Source: an uncultured Pseudoflavonifractor sp. (GTDB taxonomy: Bacteria; Bacillota; Clostridia; Oscillospirales; Oscillospiraceae). From it: a DNA stretch of 64,000 nucleotides. Where the stretch lies: assembly GCF_944387805.1 (NCBI RefSeq), contig NZ_CALXGI010000006.1, positions 1 through 64,000 of the forward strand. The letters run 5' to 3'. How positions within the stretch are numbered: position 1 is the first letter of the stretch; each line of letters opens with the position of its first letter. A program made the position numbers and the translations under genes. Below, piece after piece: positions 1 to 8,296 of this stretch. The notes below the pieces were generated by a model that made no database searches, was not told where the DNA came from, and saw only the letters and a list, made by a program, of their open reading frames with translations.

Positions 1-378
1 TTCGGCAAGGTTTTCGCATTGCGAAAACGCTTGGACGCGCCCCCGGCGCGGCTCGCTCCCGCTCGCAGGGCAAGCGGCCGTTACCTTATTCCGTGTCCAG
101 CTCCGCCAGCTTCTCCAGCGCCCGCTTGGACAGCTCGGCGTTCTTGTTCCGCTTGTCCCCACGAAATTATAATTTCGTGGGGGCCCCTTGATTCCATCTC
201 CTCGGGGCGAGTGAATCGCCCCTTCGGCAAGGTTTTCGCATTGCGAAAACGCTTGGACGCGCCCCCGGCGCGGCTCGCTCCCGCTCGCAGGGCAAGCGGT
301 CGTTACCTTACTCCGTGTCCAGCTCCGCCAGCTTCTCCAGCGCCCGCCTGGACAGCTCGGCGTTCTTGTTCCGCTTGC
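1..378. repeat. Direct repeat of the trmFO 3' end and downstream hairpins
   Basis: Bases 1-156 and 223-378 are direct copies 222 bases apart with about three mismatches. Read on the minus strand, each copy holds the last 23 or so codons of trmFO, ending LEKLAELDTE and stop, followed by a hairpin and a GC-rich segment. Only the right copy is joined to the complete gene; the left is a disconnected gene tail in which one residue differs (Ser-Lys in place of Ser-Arg). Position 1 coincides with the repeat start, so further copies may lie to the left of the window. Confidence 0.9.
157..182. repeat. 26-bp perfect palindrome at the repeat junction
   Basis: A perfect inverted repeat with half-site CCCCACGAAATTA lies exactly where the left trmFO-tail copy stops matching the right one. 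A second hairpin, GGGGCGA/TCGCCCC, follows at 204-222, and a third, GTTTTCGCA/TGCGAAAAC, is at 232-250 with an identical copy at 10-28. None has a following T-run that would make it a clear intrinsic terminator. A small palindromic extragenic element is possible. Confidence 0.7.
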
Positions 379-1612
379 CCTTCACCTTATAGCCCAGGGG
401 CGGGATGATGCCGAAATTCACGTTCATGGGCTGGAAGTCGGTGACGCTCTCGTTGCTGATATACAGCGCCAGGGCGCCGGTGGCGGTCTCCTGGGGAAAA
501 TCCACGGGCGGCAGGCCACGCAGGCGGCGGGACAGCTCCAGCGCCGCCAGGAAGCCGGAGGCGGTGGACTCCACATAGCCCTCCACGCCGGTAATCTGTC
601 CGGCAAAGCAGATGCGGGGGTCCTTCTTCACCCGGTAATACCGGTCCAGCAGGCGGGGGGAATCCAGGTAGGTATTGCGGTGCATGACCCCGTAGCGGAC
701 GAACTCGGCGTTCTTCAGGGCGGGAATCATGGAGAACACCCGCTTCTGCTCAGGCCACTTCAGGTGGGTCTGGAAGCCCACCAGGTTATAGATGGTGCCG
801 TCGGCGTTGTCCTTGCGCAGCTGCACCACTGCAAAGGGCTCCCTACCCGTCCTGGGGTCCTTCAGGCCCCGGGGCTTGAGGGGGCCGTAGCACAGGGTGT
901 CGTGGCCCCGGCGGGCCATGACCTCCACGGGCATGCAGCCCTCAAACACGTTCCTGTCCTCAAAGCCGTGGACCTCCGCCTCCTGGGCGGCGCACAGCTC
1001 GGTCCAGAAGGCCTCGTACTCCTCGGCAGTGAGGGGGCAGTTGATATAGTCCGGGGTGCCCTTGTCGTACCGGGAGGCAAAGAAGGCGCTGTCCATGTCC
1101 ACGCTCTCAAAGGTCACCAGGGGCGCGGCGGCGTCGAAGAAGTTCAGGTAGCGGCTCTCGGGGAAAAATGCCTTGATGTCCTCGGCCAGGGCGTCCGAAG
1201 TCAGCGGCCCGGAGGCCACAATGACCTGCCCCTCCGCCGGAAGGTGCTCCACCTCCCCCTCCACTACGGTAATCAGGGGGTGGCTGCGGATTTTCTCTGT
1301 AACGGCCTGGGCAAAGCCGTGGCGGTCCACCGCCAGGGCGCCCCCCGCCTCCACCCGGTGCTCATCGGCACAGGACAGAATCAGGGAGCCCATGCGGCGC
1401 AGCTCCTCCTTCAGCAGGCCCACCGCGTTCTCCAGCTGGTCGGACCGCAGGGAGTTGGAGCACACCAGCTCGCCAAACCAGGGCGTGTGGTGGGCGGGGG
1501 TCATCTTCTCCGGCTTCATCTCCCGCAGCTCCACCGGGATGCCCCGCTGCGCCAGCTGCCACGCGGCCTCGGACCCGGCCAGGCCCGCGCCGATTACAAT
1601 CACTGGTTCCAT
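308..1612 (-). CDS. trmFO: tRNA (uracil-5-)-methyltransferase TrmFO, folate/FAD dependent
   Basis: TrmFO makes 5-methyluridine at position 54 of the tRNA T-loop, taking the methyl carbon from methylenetetrahydrofolate and using FAD; it is the usual enzyme in Firmicutes. The 434-residue protein starts with the FAD-binding glycine motif VIVIGAGLAGSEA (residues 4-16). It carries two family cysteines, in CSNSLRSDQ (from C51) and in FEGCMPVE. I chose the ATG at 1612 because AAAGGAG stands about six bases before it; an upstream in-frame ATG at 1633 has no ribosome site. In many Firmicutes it lies directly downstream of topA and dprA, as here. The 3' end is duplicated downstream at 1-156. Confidence 0.95.
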   Translation of the reverse strand: MEPVIVIGAGLAGSEAAWQLAQRGIPVELREMKPEKMTPAHHTPWFGELVCSNSLRSDQLENAVGLLKEELRRMGSLILSCADEHRVEAGGALAVDRHGFAQAVTEKIRSHPLITVVEGEVEHLPAEGQVIVASGPLTSDALAEDIKAFFPESRYLNFFDAAAPLVTFESVDMDSAFFASRYDKGTPDYINCPLTAEEYEAFWTELCAAQEAEVHGFEDRNVFEGCMPVEVMARRGHDTLCYGPLKPRGLKDPRTGREPFAVVQLRKDNADGTIYNLVGFQTHLKWPEQKRVFSMIPALKNAEFVRYGVMHRNTYLDSPRLLDRYYRVKKDPRICFAGQITGVEGYVESTASGFLAALELSRRLRGLPPVDFPQETATGALALYISNESVTDFQPMNVNFGIIPPLGYKVKGKRNKNAELSRRALEKLAELDTE

Positions 1613-1672
1613 CGTATCTCCTTTGTATCGCAAGAGGGCAGGGGCGGGCGCTTCCCCGCCCCTGCCCCAGGG

Positions 1673-3997
1673 TTATTCCTCGGTCTTGGCGGCCTTCCTG
1701 GCCGCCGTCTTTTTCGTGGTGGTCTTCTTCGCCGCAGGCTTCTTCTCGGCTGCCTTCTTGGCAGCCGTCTTTTTCTCCGCAGGCTTCTTGGCCGCCGTCT
1801 TCTTGGCGGCGGTCTTTTTGGCCTTCTCCTCTCCCTCGGCAGGAGCGGCCTCAGCCGCGCCCTCGGCGGCGGGCTTCTTCTTGTAGCCCCGCTGATCCTC
1901 AGGCAGGAAGTTGGGGCACTCAGGGTTGATGCAGAAGGGCTTCTTAAAGCCTCTGCCCGACTTCTTGAACATCGTATGGCCGCAGGAAGGACAGTTGTCC
2001 TTCACCGGCACATCCCAGGTCATAAAATCGCACTTCACGCCGTTGCGGCCGGAGTTGTTCTCGCAGCCGTAGTAAGCAAAGCCCCGCTTGGAAGTCTTTT
2101 TCAGAATCCGTCCGCCGCACTTGGGGCAGCGGCCGGGCATCTCAATCACAATGGGCTGGGTATGGTCGCACTCGGGCCAGCCGGGGCAGGCCAGGAAGCG
2201 GCCGAACCGGCCCGACTTGATGACCAGGTTCCGGCCGCACTTGGGACAGATCTCCTCAGACACCTCGTCGGGCACCTTGATGCGCTCGCCGTCCAGGTCC
2301 TTTTCCGCCTGCCGGAGCTCCTTCTCAAAGCCGCCGTAGAAGCTGCTGATGAGCTCCCGCCAGTTGACCTTGCCAGTCTCCACCTCATCCAGCTGCTCCT
2401 CCATGTGGGCGGTGAAGGCGGTGTCCACAATGTCGGGGAACTTGTCCTTCATCAGGTCAGTGACCACCTCACCAAGAGGAGTGGTGCGCAGGTACTTGCC
2501 CTCCTTCACCACATACTCCCGGTCCAGAATGGTGGACACAGTGGGAGCGTAGGTGGAAGGGCGGCCGATCCCCTTCTCTTCCAGTGCCTTAATGAGGGTG
2601 GCCTCGGTGTACCGGGCGGGGGGCTGAGTGAAGTGCTGGTCCCGGTTCAGCTTCCGCAGGTCCAGGGACTCCCCTTCCTTCAGGTCGGGCAGCGGGGACT
2701 GAAACTCGTCCTCCTCCTCGTCCTTGCCCTCCACGTACACCGCCATATAGCCGGAGAATTTGATGGCCGAGTGGTTTGCCCGGAAGGTGTATCCGGCGGA
2801 CTCCACGTCAATGGTCACGCTGTCGTACACAGCGGCGGCCATCTGGCAGGCCAGGAAACGGCTCCAAATCAGCTTGTAGAGCCGGTACTGCTCACTGGTC
2901 AGATCCTTCTTCACGTCCTCGGGGGTCAGGTTCACGTCGGAGGGGCGGATGGCCTCGTGGGCGTCCTGCGCGCCCGATTTGGCCTTGTAAACCCGCGCCT
3001 TGCCCGGATAGTACTCCTGGCCGTAACGGCCCAGGATAAAGCTTCTGGCGGCCGCAGTGGCCTCGTCAGACAGGCGCAGGGAGTCGGTTCTCATATAGGT
3101 GATGAGACCCACGGTGCCCTCTCCCGCGATGTCCACGCCCTCATAGAGCTGCTGGGCAATGGACATGGTCCGCCGGGGGGTCATGTTCAGCTTGCGGGAG
3201 GCCTCCTGCTGGAGGGTGGAGGTGGTGAAGGGGGGCGCGGGGTTGCGCTGCTTGTCCTGCCGCTTCACACCCCGGACGGTAAAGGGGGCGTGCTCTACGG
3301 CGGACGCCACCGCGTTGACCTCCTCCGCGCTGTGGAGCTCCATCTTCTTCTCACGGCCGTAGAAGGCGGCCTTGAACTTACCCGCCGCGGGGGCGATGCG
3401 CTCCAGCTCAGCCTCCAGCGTCCAGTACTCCTCGGGCTTAAAGTCCCGGATTTCCCGCTCCCGTTCAGCCACCAGCCGGGTGGCCACGGACTGAACCCGG
3501 CCCGCGCTCAGGCCCCGGCGGATCTTCTTCCACAGCAGGGGGGAAATCTGATAGCCCACAATGCGGTCCAGCACCCGGCGGGCCTGCTGGGCGTCCACCA
3601 GGTCCATATCAATGGCCCGGGGGTGGGCGATGGACTCGTTGACCACCTTCTTGGTGATTTCATTAAAGGTAACCCGGTGGGTTCGCTCGTCGGGCAGCCC
3701 CAGCAGCTCCTTCAGATGCCAGGAGATGGCCTCGCCTTCCCGGTCCGGGTCGGTGGCCAGGAAGATCTGGTCGCTCTTCTTGGCGGCCTTCTTCAGGTCG
3801 TCGATGACCTCTTCCTTGCCTTTGATGGGCTGATAGTCCAGAGTGAAGCCATGTTCCACGTCCACGCCCAGCTTGCTCTTGGGCAGGTCGCGCACGTGGC
3901 CCATCGACGCCTTCACCTGATACCCAGGGCCCAGGTATTTCGTAATGGTCTTGGCCTTGGCCGGTGACTCCACGATAACCAGATTTGTCTTTGCCAC
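1673..3997 (-). CDS. topA: DNA topoisomerase I
   Basis: Type IA topoisomerase that relaxes negative supercoils through a single-strand break. The 774-residue protein has the TOPRIM domain at the N-terminus (NLVIVESPAKAK, then the acidic motif DPDREGE at 83-89) and the active-site tyrosine Y301 in TYMRTDS. Three C-terminal four-cysteine zinc ribbons lie at about 584-610, 624-656 and 669-694. Residues 724-770 form a Lys/Ala-rich tail of repeated AAKK units, a basic DNA-contacting extension found in some high-GC relatives. GTG start at 3997 with GGAGG six bases upstream. Probably co-transcribed with dprA, 52 bases upstream. Confidence 0.97.
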   Translation of the reverse strand: MAKTNLVIVESPAKAKTITKYLGPGYQVKASMGHVRDLPKSKLGVDVEHGFTLDYQPIKGKEEVIDDLKKAAKKSDQIFLATDPDREGEAISWHLKELLGLPDERTHRVTFNEITKKVVNESIAHPRAIDMDLVDAQQARRVLDRIVGYQISPLLWKKIRRGLSAGRVQSVATRLVAEREREIRDFKPEEYWTLEAELERIAPAAGKFKAAFYGREKKMELHSAEEVNAVASAVEHAPFTVRGVKRQDKQRNPAPPFTTSTLQQEASRKLNMTPRRTMSIAQQLYEGVDIAGEGTVGLITYMRTDSLRLSDEATAAARSFILGRYGQEYYPGKARVYKAKSGAQDAHEAIRPSDVNLTPEDVKKDLTSEQYRLYKLIWSRFLACQMAAAVYDSVTIDVESAGYTFRANHSAIKFSGYMAVYVEGKDEEEDEFQSPLPDLKEGESLDLRKLNRDQHFTQPPARYTEATLIKALEEKGIGRPSTYAPTVSTILDREYVVKEGKYLRTTPLGEVVTDLMKDKFPDIVDTAFTAHMEEQLDEVETGKVNWRELISSFYGGFEKELRQAEKDLDGERIKVPDEVSEEICPKCGRNLVIKSGRFGRFLACPGWPECDHTQPIVIEMPGRCPKCGGRILKKTSKRGFAYYGCENNSGRNGVKCDFMTWDVPVKDNCPSCGHTMFKKSGRGFKKPFCINPECPNFLPEDQRGYKKKPAAEGAAEAAPAEGEEKAKKTAAKKTAAKKPAEKKTAAKKAAEKKPAAKKTTTKKTAARKAAKTEE

Positions 3998-4049
3998 GAT
4001 ATACCTCCAAAAGAGGAGCGGCCGCTCCACCAGGCCCGGCTCCCCTCGC

Positions 4050-5288
4050 TTATTCTCGCTTTAGTCTCACGGTGCTCTCAAAGCGCCTGCCCGCCTTCTC
4101 CTCCACATATCCGCGGATTTGCAGCATGGTCAGGGCGCTGGACACCCTGCGGGCAGGAATCTGGGTCAGTTCCACCAGGTCGTCTGTCCGCAGCGCCCGC
4201 CCCTCCAGGGCCAGAAGAATGTCCCGCTCATCGTCGGTAAATCCTCCTTCCCCATCTTGTAAGGTAATATATGCCATTTTTTCAAGGTTGTCAACCGTTT
4301 CAGCCGCGGCGGCCCGGGTCTGATCCGGCTCCGGCAGAGGCGCGGGCGTCTCCAGCCGTTCTGCCTCCTCCTGAGCCGGGAGAGGCTCGGGACGGCTTAC
4401 CCGTCCCGGCAGCAGATACTCATACTCACACAAAATGTCCCAGCCGGACATGATCAGCTTGGCCTCGCCCCGCTGAATCAGCAGATTGGTGCCCCGGCTC
4501 ATGGGCGCGTCGGCATTACCGGGCACCGCAAAGGCATCCCGTCCCTGATCCAGGGCCAGGCGCATCGTGATCAGAGTTCCGCTGTGCTCCTCCGCCTCCA
4601 CGGCGGCCACGCCCAGGGACAATCCACTGATGATCCGGTTGCGGACGGGAAAATGGTCGCCCTTGTTTTCTGTCCCCGGCGGGTACTCGGAGATGAGAGC
4701 CCCGGCTGCCGCCACGTCCTCATAGAGCCAGCGGTTTTCCGCCGGGTAGACCACGTCAATTCCGCCGCCCAGCACGGACACCACACTGCCGCCGCCCTTG
4801 AGGGCGCCCCGGAGGGCTGCCGCATCCAGGCCCCGGGCAATCCCGGAGACCACCAGCGCGCCCCCTCTTGCCAGGTCCATGCCCAGCCGCCCCGCCATGA
4901 TTTTCCCGTACTCCGAGGGACGCCGGCTGCCCACCACACCGATGGTCACCAGCTCGTCAAAGGGGAACAGCTTTCCCCTCACATAGAGCAGGCAAGGCGG
5001 ATTTGTAATCTGCCGGAGCCGCTCCGGGTACTCTGCGTCCTGGATGGTGAGAATGCGGATGCCCAGCCGGTCGCACTCGGCCAGGATACGCTCGGTCCCA
5101 TCCATGCTCTTGTCCAGCAGGGACTTCTGCTGCCACTCATTGAGACCGAACAGGCGGTATTCCTCCCGGTCGGCAAAGTAGGCTGCCTCCGGCGTGCCGA
5201 AATGATCCAGCAGCTGGAAGGTCTGAAGGGGCGTAAGTCCCCGCCGCGTGGTGAGCCAAATCCAATATTTCAGCGCTGCCACAGCCAT
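4050..5288 (-). CDS. dprA: DNA-processing protein DprA (Smf family)
   Basis: DprA loads RecA on incoming single-stranded DNA during natural transformation and is also conserved in species not known to be competent. The Rossmann-like domain is complete: IGVVGSRRPS, GIARGLDAAA, VLGGGIDVVYP, ISEYPPGT, FPVRNRIISGLS, and SGTLITMRLALDQGR. The last 70 or so residues (LEGRALRTDDLVELTQIPAR) look like the C-terminal winged helix. The ATG at 5288 is only two bases from AGGAGG, so the in-frame GTG two codons later (5282), at eight bases, may be the real start. It sits between topA and the rRNA methyltransferase in one minus-strand run. Confidence 0.94.
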   Translation of the reverse strand: MAVAALKYWIWLTTRRGLTPLQTFQLLDHFGTPEAAYFADREEYRLFGLNEWQQKSLLDKSMDGTERILAECDRLGIRILTIQDAEYPERLRQITNPPCLLYVRGKLFPFDELVTIGVVGSRRPSEYGKIMAGRLGMDLARGGALVVSGIARGLDAAALRGALKGGGSVVSVLGGGIDVVYPAENRWLYEDVAAAGALISEYPPGTENKGDHFPVRNRIISGLSLGVAAVEAEEHSGTLITMRLALDQGRDAFAVPGNADAPMSRGTNLLIQRGEAKLIMSGWDILCEYEYLLPGRVSRPEPLPAQEEAERLETPAPLPEPDQTRAAAAETVDNLEKMAYITLQDGEGGFTDDERDILLALEGRALRTDDLVELTQIPARRVSSALTMLQIRGYVEEKAGRRFESTVRLKRE

Positions 5289-5302
5289 CCCCTCCTATTC
5301 TC

Positions 5303-6061
5303 TTACCGGCACATCTCCCACAGTACAATCCCTGCCGCCATAGCTGCATTCAGGGATTCACAGCGCGTCCGCATGGGGATTTTGATTGTCCTCCGGCACA
5401 GGGCCAGGGCCTCCTCCGAGATGCCCCTGCCTTCGCTGCCAATCACCACAGCCGACCGTTTCAGGTCCACCTCCCGCACGTCCGCCGTATCTGCCCGAAG
5501 GGCAGTTGCATAGAGCGGGATACCCGCCCCGTCCAGCAGTGCCCGGACCGTCTCTAATTCCGTCTCCCAGGCGGGCAGGCGGAAGCAGGCTCCCATCGTC
5601 GCCCGGATGGTCTTGGGACTCCAGGGGTCGGCGCAGCCGTTGACCAGCAGCAGGCCGTCGGCGCCGAAGGCGTCGGCGGTGCGCCAGATGGTGCCCAGAT
5701 TTCCCGGGTCCTGCACTCCGTCCAGCACCAGGTAACGCCCGCCGGACAGCTTGTCCGGCGGCGCGAGCGCCGGAGTGCGGCACACCGCCAGCAGCCCCTG
5801 AGGTGTCTCCACCGAGGAGACCGCTCGGAGCAGGCTGTCAGGCACCTCCACTTGACGGGTCCTGCCAGTCAGGCTTTGGGGCACGGAACAGCCCTCCGCC
5901 GCCAGAATGGTTTCCACATCAGCCCCCCACTTTAGGGCCTCTTCAATCAGCTTCGGCCCCTCGCAGACAAACGCGCCCTCTTCCCGCCGCTGGGCGCGGC
6001 TGTGCGCCAGCTTTTTGATCCGGACCATCAGGGGATTCTGCCGGCTGGTGATGTGCTCCAT
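5303..6061 (-). CDS. TrmH/SpoU-family RNA 2'-O-methyltransferase
   Basis: SPOUT-class enzyme that methylates a ribose 2'-OH in rRNA or tRNA with S-adenosylmethionine. The 252-residue protein has a short N-terminal substrate-binding domain (ITSRQNPLMVRIKKL) and the three SpoU motifs: LDGVQDPGNLGTIWRTADAF, VVIGSEGRGIS, and the knot-forming IPMRTRCESLNAAMAAGI near the C-terminus. AAGGAGG is six bases from the ATG. The N-terminal form resembles Firmicutes 23S rRNA methyltransferases of the YsgA/RlmB type; which nucleotide is modified cannot be read from the sequence. Fourteen bases separate it from dprA. Confidence 0.93.
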   Translation of the reverse strand: MEHITSRQNPLMVRIKKLAHSRAQRREEGAFVCEGPKLIEEALKWGADVETILAAEGCSVPQSLTGRTRQVEVPDSLLRAVSSVETPQGLLAVCRTPALAPPDKLSGGRYLVLDGVQDPGNLGTIWRTADAFGADGLLLVNGCADPWSPKTIRATMGACFRLPAWETELETVRALLDGAGIPLYATALRADTADVREVDLKRSAVVIGSEGRGISEEALALCRRTIKIPMRTRCESLNAAMAAGIVLWEMCR

Positions 6062-6092
6062 AGGGGGCCTCCTTCTCTCTGCTGCCTGACCC

Positions 6093-6746
6093 TTACAGGT
6101 CGTGCAGACGGTTGATGTCCTCGTTCCGGCCCAGGGTGACCACCGCGTCCTTGCCCTCCAGAACGTAGTCGCCGCCGGGAGCCACGGTCAGCTGACCGGT
6201 GCTTCCCCTGCGGACGGCGATAATATTGACATGGTACCTGGCCCGGACGTCCAGATCCCGAATGGATCGGTGCTGCCAGCTCTTGGGGATCTCCAGTTCC
6301 ACAATACCAAAGTCCTCGGACAGCTCAATAAAGTTGAGCACGCTGGAGCTGGACAGCCCCTGGGCCAGCTTGACGCCCATCTCATGTTCGGGGAACACCA
6401 CCCGGTCGGCGCCAATTTTCTCCAGCACCTTCCGGTGGACATGGCTCTGGGCCTTGCAGATGACCCGCTTGACGCCAATCTCCTTCAGATTCAGCGTAAT
6501 CAGAGCGCTGTTGCCCACGTCGTCGCCCACAGCCACAATGGCGCAGTCGTAATTGCGCACACCCAGGGCACGGAGCACGGCGGGATCCCGTGCATCGCCG
6601 GCCACGGCATGGGTAACCCGGTCGGCCACCTGCTGTATGCCTTCCTCGCTGGCATCAATGGCCAGCACCTCGTGCCCCAGCTCACAAAGCTCAGTGGCCA
6701 CGGCAGTGCCGAAACGTCCCAGTCCAATAACAACAAAAGTCTTCAT
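6093..6746 (-). CDS. ktrA: Potassium uptake regulatory subunit, KtrA/TrkA family
   Basis: Cytoplasmic gating ring subunit of a K+ (Na+-coupled) uptake channel. The 217-residue protein has one RCK-N nucleotide-binding domain, starting VVIGLGRFGTAVA with conserved acidic residues in LAIDAS and AGDARDPAVL, followed by one RCK-C domain (about 135-217). Single-RCK length matches KtrA/KtrC rather than the doubled E. coli TrkA. RCK-N binds ATP/ADP or NAD(H), and many Firmicutes RCK-C domains bind cyclic-di-AMP; neither is proven here. It lies 56 bases after its membrane partner, so both are probably made from one transcript. Confidence 0.93.
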   Translation of the reverse strand: MKTFVVIGLGRFGTAVATELCELGHEVLAIDASEEGIQQVADRVTHAVAGDARDPAVLRALGVRNYDCAIVAVGDDVGNSALITLNLKEIGVKRVICKAQSHVHRKVLEKIGADRVVFPEHEMGVKLAQGLSSSSVLNFIELSEDFGIVELEIPKSWQHRSIRDLDVRARYHVNIIAVRRGSTGQLTVAPGGDYVLEGKDAVVTLGRNEDINRLHDL

Positions 6747-6802
6747 GATAATTCACCTTTCTCCGCTGTTGGCGGATGCAGAATCGACGGCTCTATCTGC
6801 CG

Positions 6803-8185
6803 TCAGCCGATCATAACGTCCAGATTCGGATATTTGATTTTTGCCGGATAGCGGCTCCTGGTCAGGAATGCCATGGAGAAGGTAAGAACACCGATACGGC
6901 CCAGATACATCAGGCAGATAAGAATCACGTGAGAAACAGGACTCAGGGAAGGCGTAATGCCCACGGTCACGCCCACCGTGCCCAGTGCCGACGCTGTTTC
7001 AAAGGCGGCATGAAGATAGGGTACCCCATCCGCCAGAGAGATCAGAATGGAGCCTGTCATAAACAGGAATACGATGATCAGCGCCAGTGTCATGGCGTCG
7101 ATGACCTTTCGGTAAGAGATGGCCCGCCCCCGGATGGTCACCTGCTCCCGGCCGGCCAGATTGGCCCGCAGGCTCAGCAGCAGCAGCGCCGCCGTCACCG
7201 TCTTCAGTCCGCCGGCTGTGGAGCCCGAGGATCCGCCGATCAGCATCAGGACGCAGGAGACCACAATGGAGCTGTCCTGCAGACCGCCCTGATTAAAGGA
7301 TGCAAAGCCCGCCGTACGCAGCGTCACAGATTGGAACATCGCGTTGAGCACCTTCTGGGGCAGCGGCATGGCTCCAAAGGTGGCGGGGTTGTTGTACTCC
7401 ACGCACAGGAAGAACACAGCGCCGCAAATCAGCAGCCCGGCAGTAATGGTGAGCACCATTTTCGTGTAAAAGGAAAAGCCTTTCCATCTTTTGACCCGAA
7501 GCATATCCTCCCATACGAAAAAGCCCAGACCGCCGGATACAATCAGCACCATAATCGTGCCCAGCACCAGCGGATCGTTGTTGTACCCTTCCATACTTGT
7601 AAAGGCGCCGAACTTTCCACCTACCAAATCGAATCCGGCGTTGCAGAAGGCGGAAATGGCGTGGAAAATTCCCCGCCAGATGCCGCCCAGAAGGCCAAAC
7701 TGAGGAATAAACCGGGTAGAGAGCACCACTGCGCCGATACCCTCCATGGTGAATGTCACCATCAGCGCATGACGTACCACCCGGACCACGCCGTCCATGT
7801 CGTTCAGGTTCAGCGTGGATGCTATGATCAGCCGCTCAGACAAGCCGATACGGCGGCGCAGCAGCAGTGAGAACAGCGACAGCACGGTCATAAAGCCCAG
7901 GCCGCCCACCTGTATCAGCAGAATGATGACCACCTGTCCAAAGAAGGTCCAGCTCATCCCCGTATCCACCGGGACAAGTCCGGTCACGCAGGTGGCGGAA
8001 GTGGCGGTGAACAGGCTGGTAAGAAATCCGGCGCTCTGGCCGTTCTGGGATGCAATGGGCAGCATCAGCAGCAGCGTTCCCAGCAGAATAATGATAGCGA
8101 AGCTCCCAGCCACCATGCGGGTGGCATTCATACTCTTCCTCCGGATCAGCATGTCTCTGAACCAGATACCGATATATTTTTTCAA
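6803..8185 (-). CDS. ktrB: Potassium uptake membrane subunit, KtrB/TrkH family
   Basis: Pore-forming subunit of the Ktr/Trk potassium transporter. The 460-residue protein is strongly hydrophobic and shows the four selectivity-filter loops of the superfamily of K+ transporters: TSATCVTGL, ISAFCNAGFD, VTLRTAGF and ASALGTVGV. I place the start at a TTG (8185) because GGAGG lies seven bases before it; longer reading from 8230 would add 15 polar residues without a ribosome site. The gene precedes the ktrA-type regulator, the usual pairing. A 12-bp hairpin (8249-8289) separates it from lysS upstream. Confidence 0.94.
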   Translation of the reverse strand: MKKYIGIWFRDMLIRRKSMNATRMVAGSFAIIILLGTLLLMLPIASQNGQSAGFLTSLFTATSATCVTGLVPVDTGMSWTFFGQVVIILLIQVGGLGFMTVLSLFSLLLRRRIGLSERLIIASTLNLNDMDGVVRVVRHALMVTFTMEGIGAVVLSTRFIPQFGLLGGIWRGIFHAISAFCNAGFDLVGGKFGAFTSMEGYNNDPLVLGTIMVLIVSGGLGFFVWEDMLRVKRWKGFSFYTKMVLTITAGLLICGAVFFLCVEYNNPATFGAMPLPQKVLNAMFQSVTLRTAGFASFNQGGLQDSSIVVSCVLMLIGGSSGSTAGGLKTVTAALLLLSLRANLAGREQVTIRGRAISYRKVIDAMTLALIIVFLFMTGSILISLADGVPYLHAAFETASALGTVGVTVGITPSLSPVSHVILICLMYLGRIGVLTFSMAFLTRSRYPAKIKYPNLDVMIG

Positions 8186-8248
8186 ACTAACGCCTCCACA
8201 GTATAGCGGGGGCGTGATTCGTTCCGCCATTTTCCCCGTTTTACGCAG

Positions 8249-8289
8249 AACAGCATACCGAAGGGATGGATCTCCTCCGGTATGCTGTT
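8249..8289 (-). terminator. Hairpin between lysS and ktrB
   Basis: Perfect 12-bp inverted repeat AACAGCATACCG/CGGTATGCTGTT with a 17-base loop. It begins 8 bases after the lysS stop, where a terminator is expected, but the following bases on the minus strand are not a T-run, so termination could be weak or factor-dependent. Confidence 0.45.
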
Positions 8290-8296
8290 TGTAAGA

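Noticed and set aside
680..3967. Plus-strand open frame of 1095 codons opposite trmFO and topA
   Set aside because: Same cause as above; it crosses the trmFO-topA gap, and both genes on the other strand are certain.
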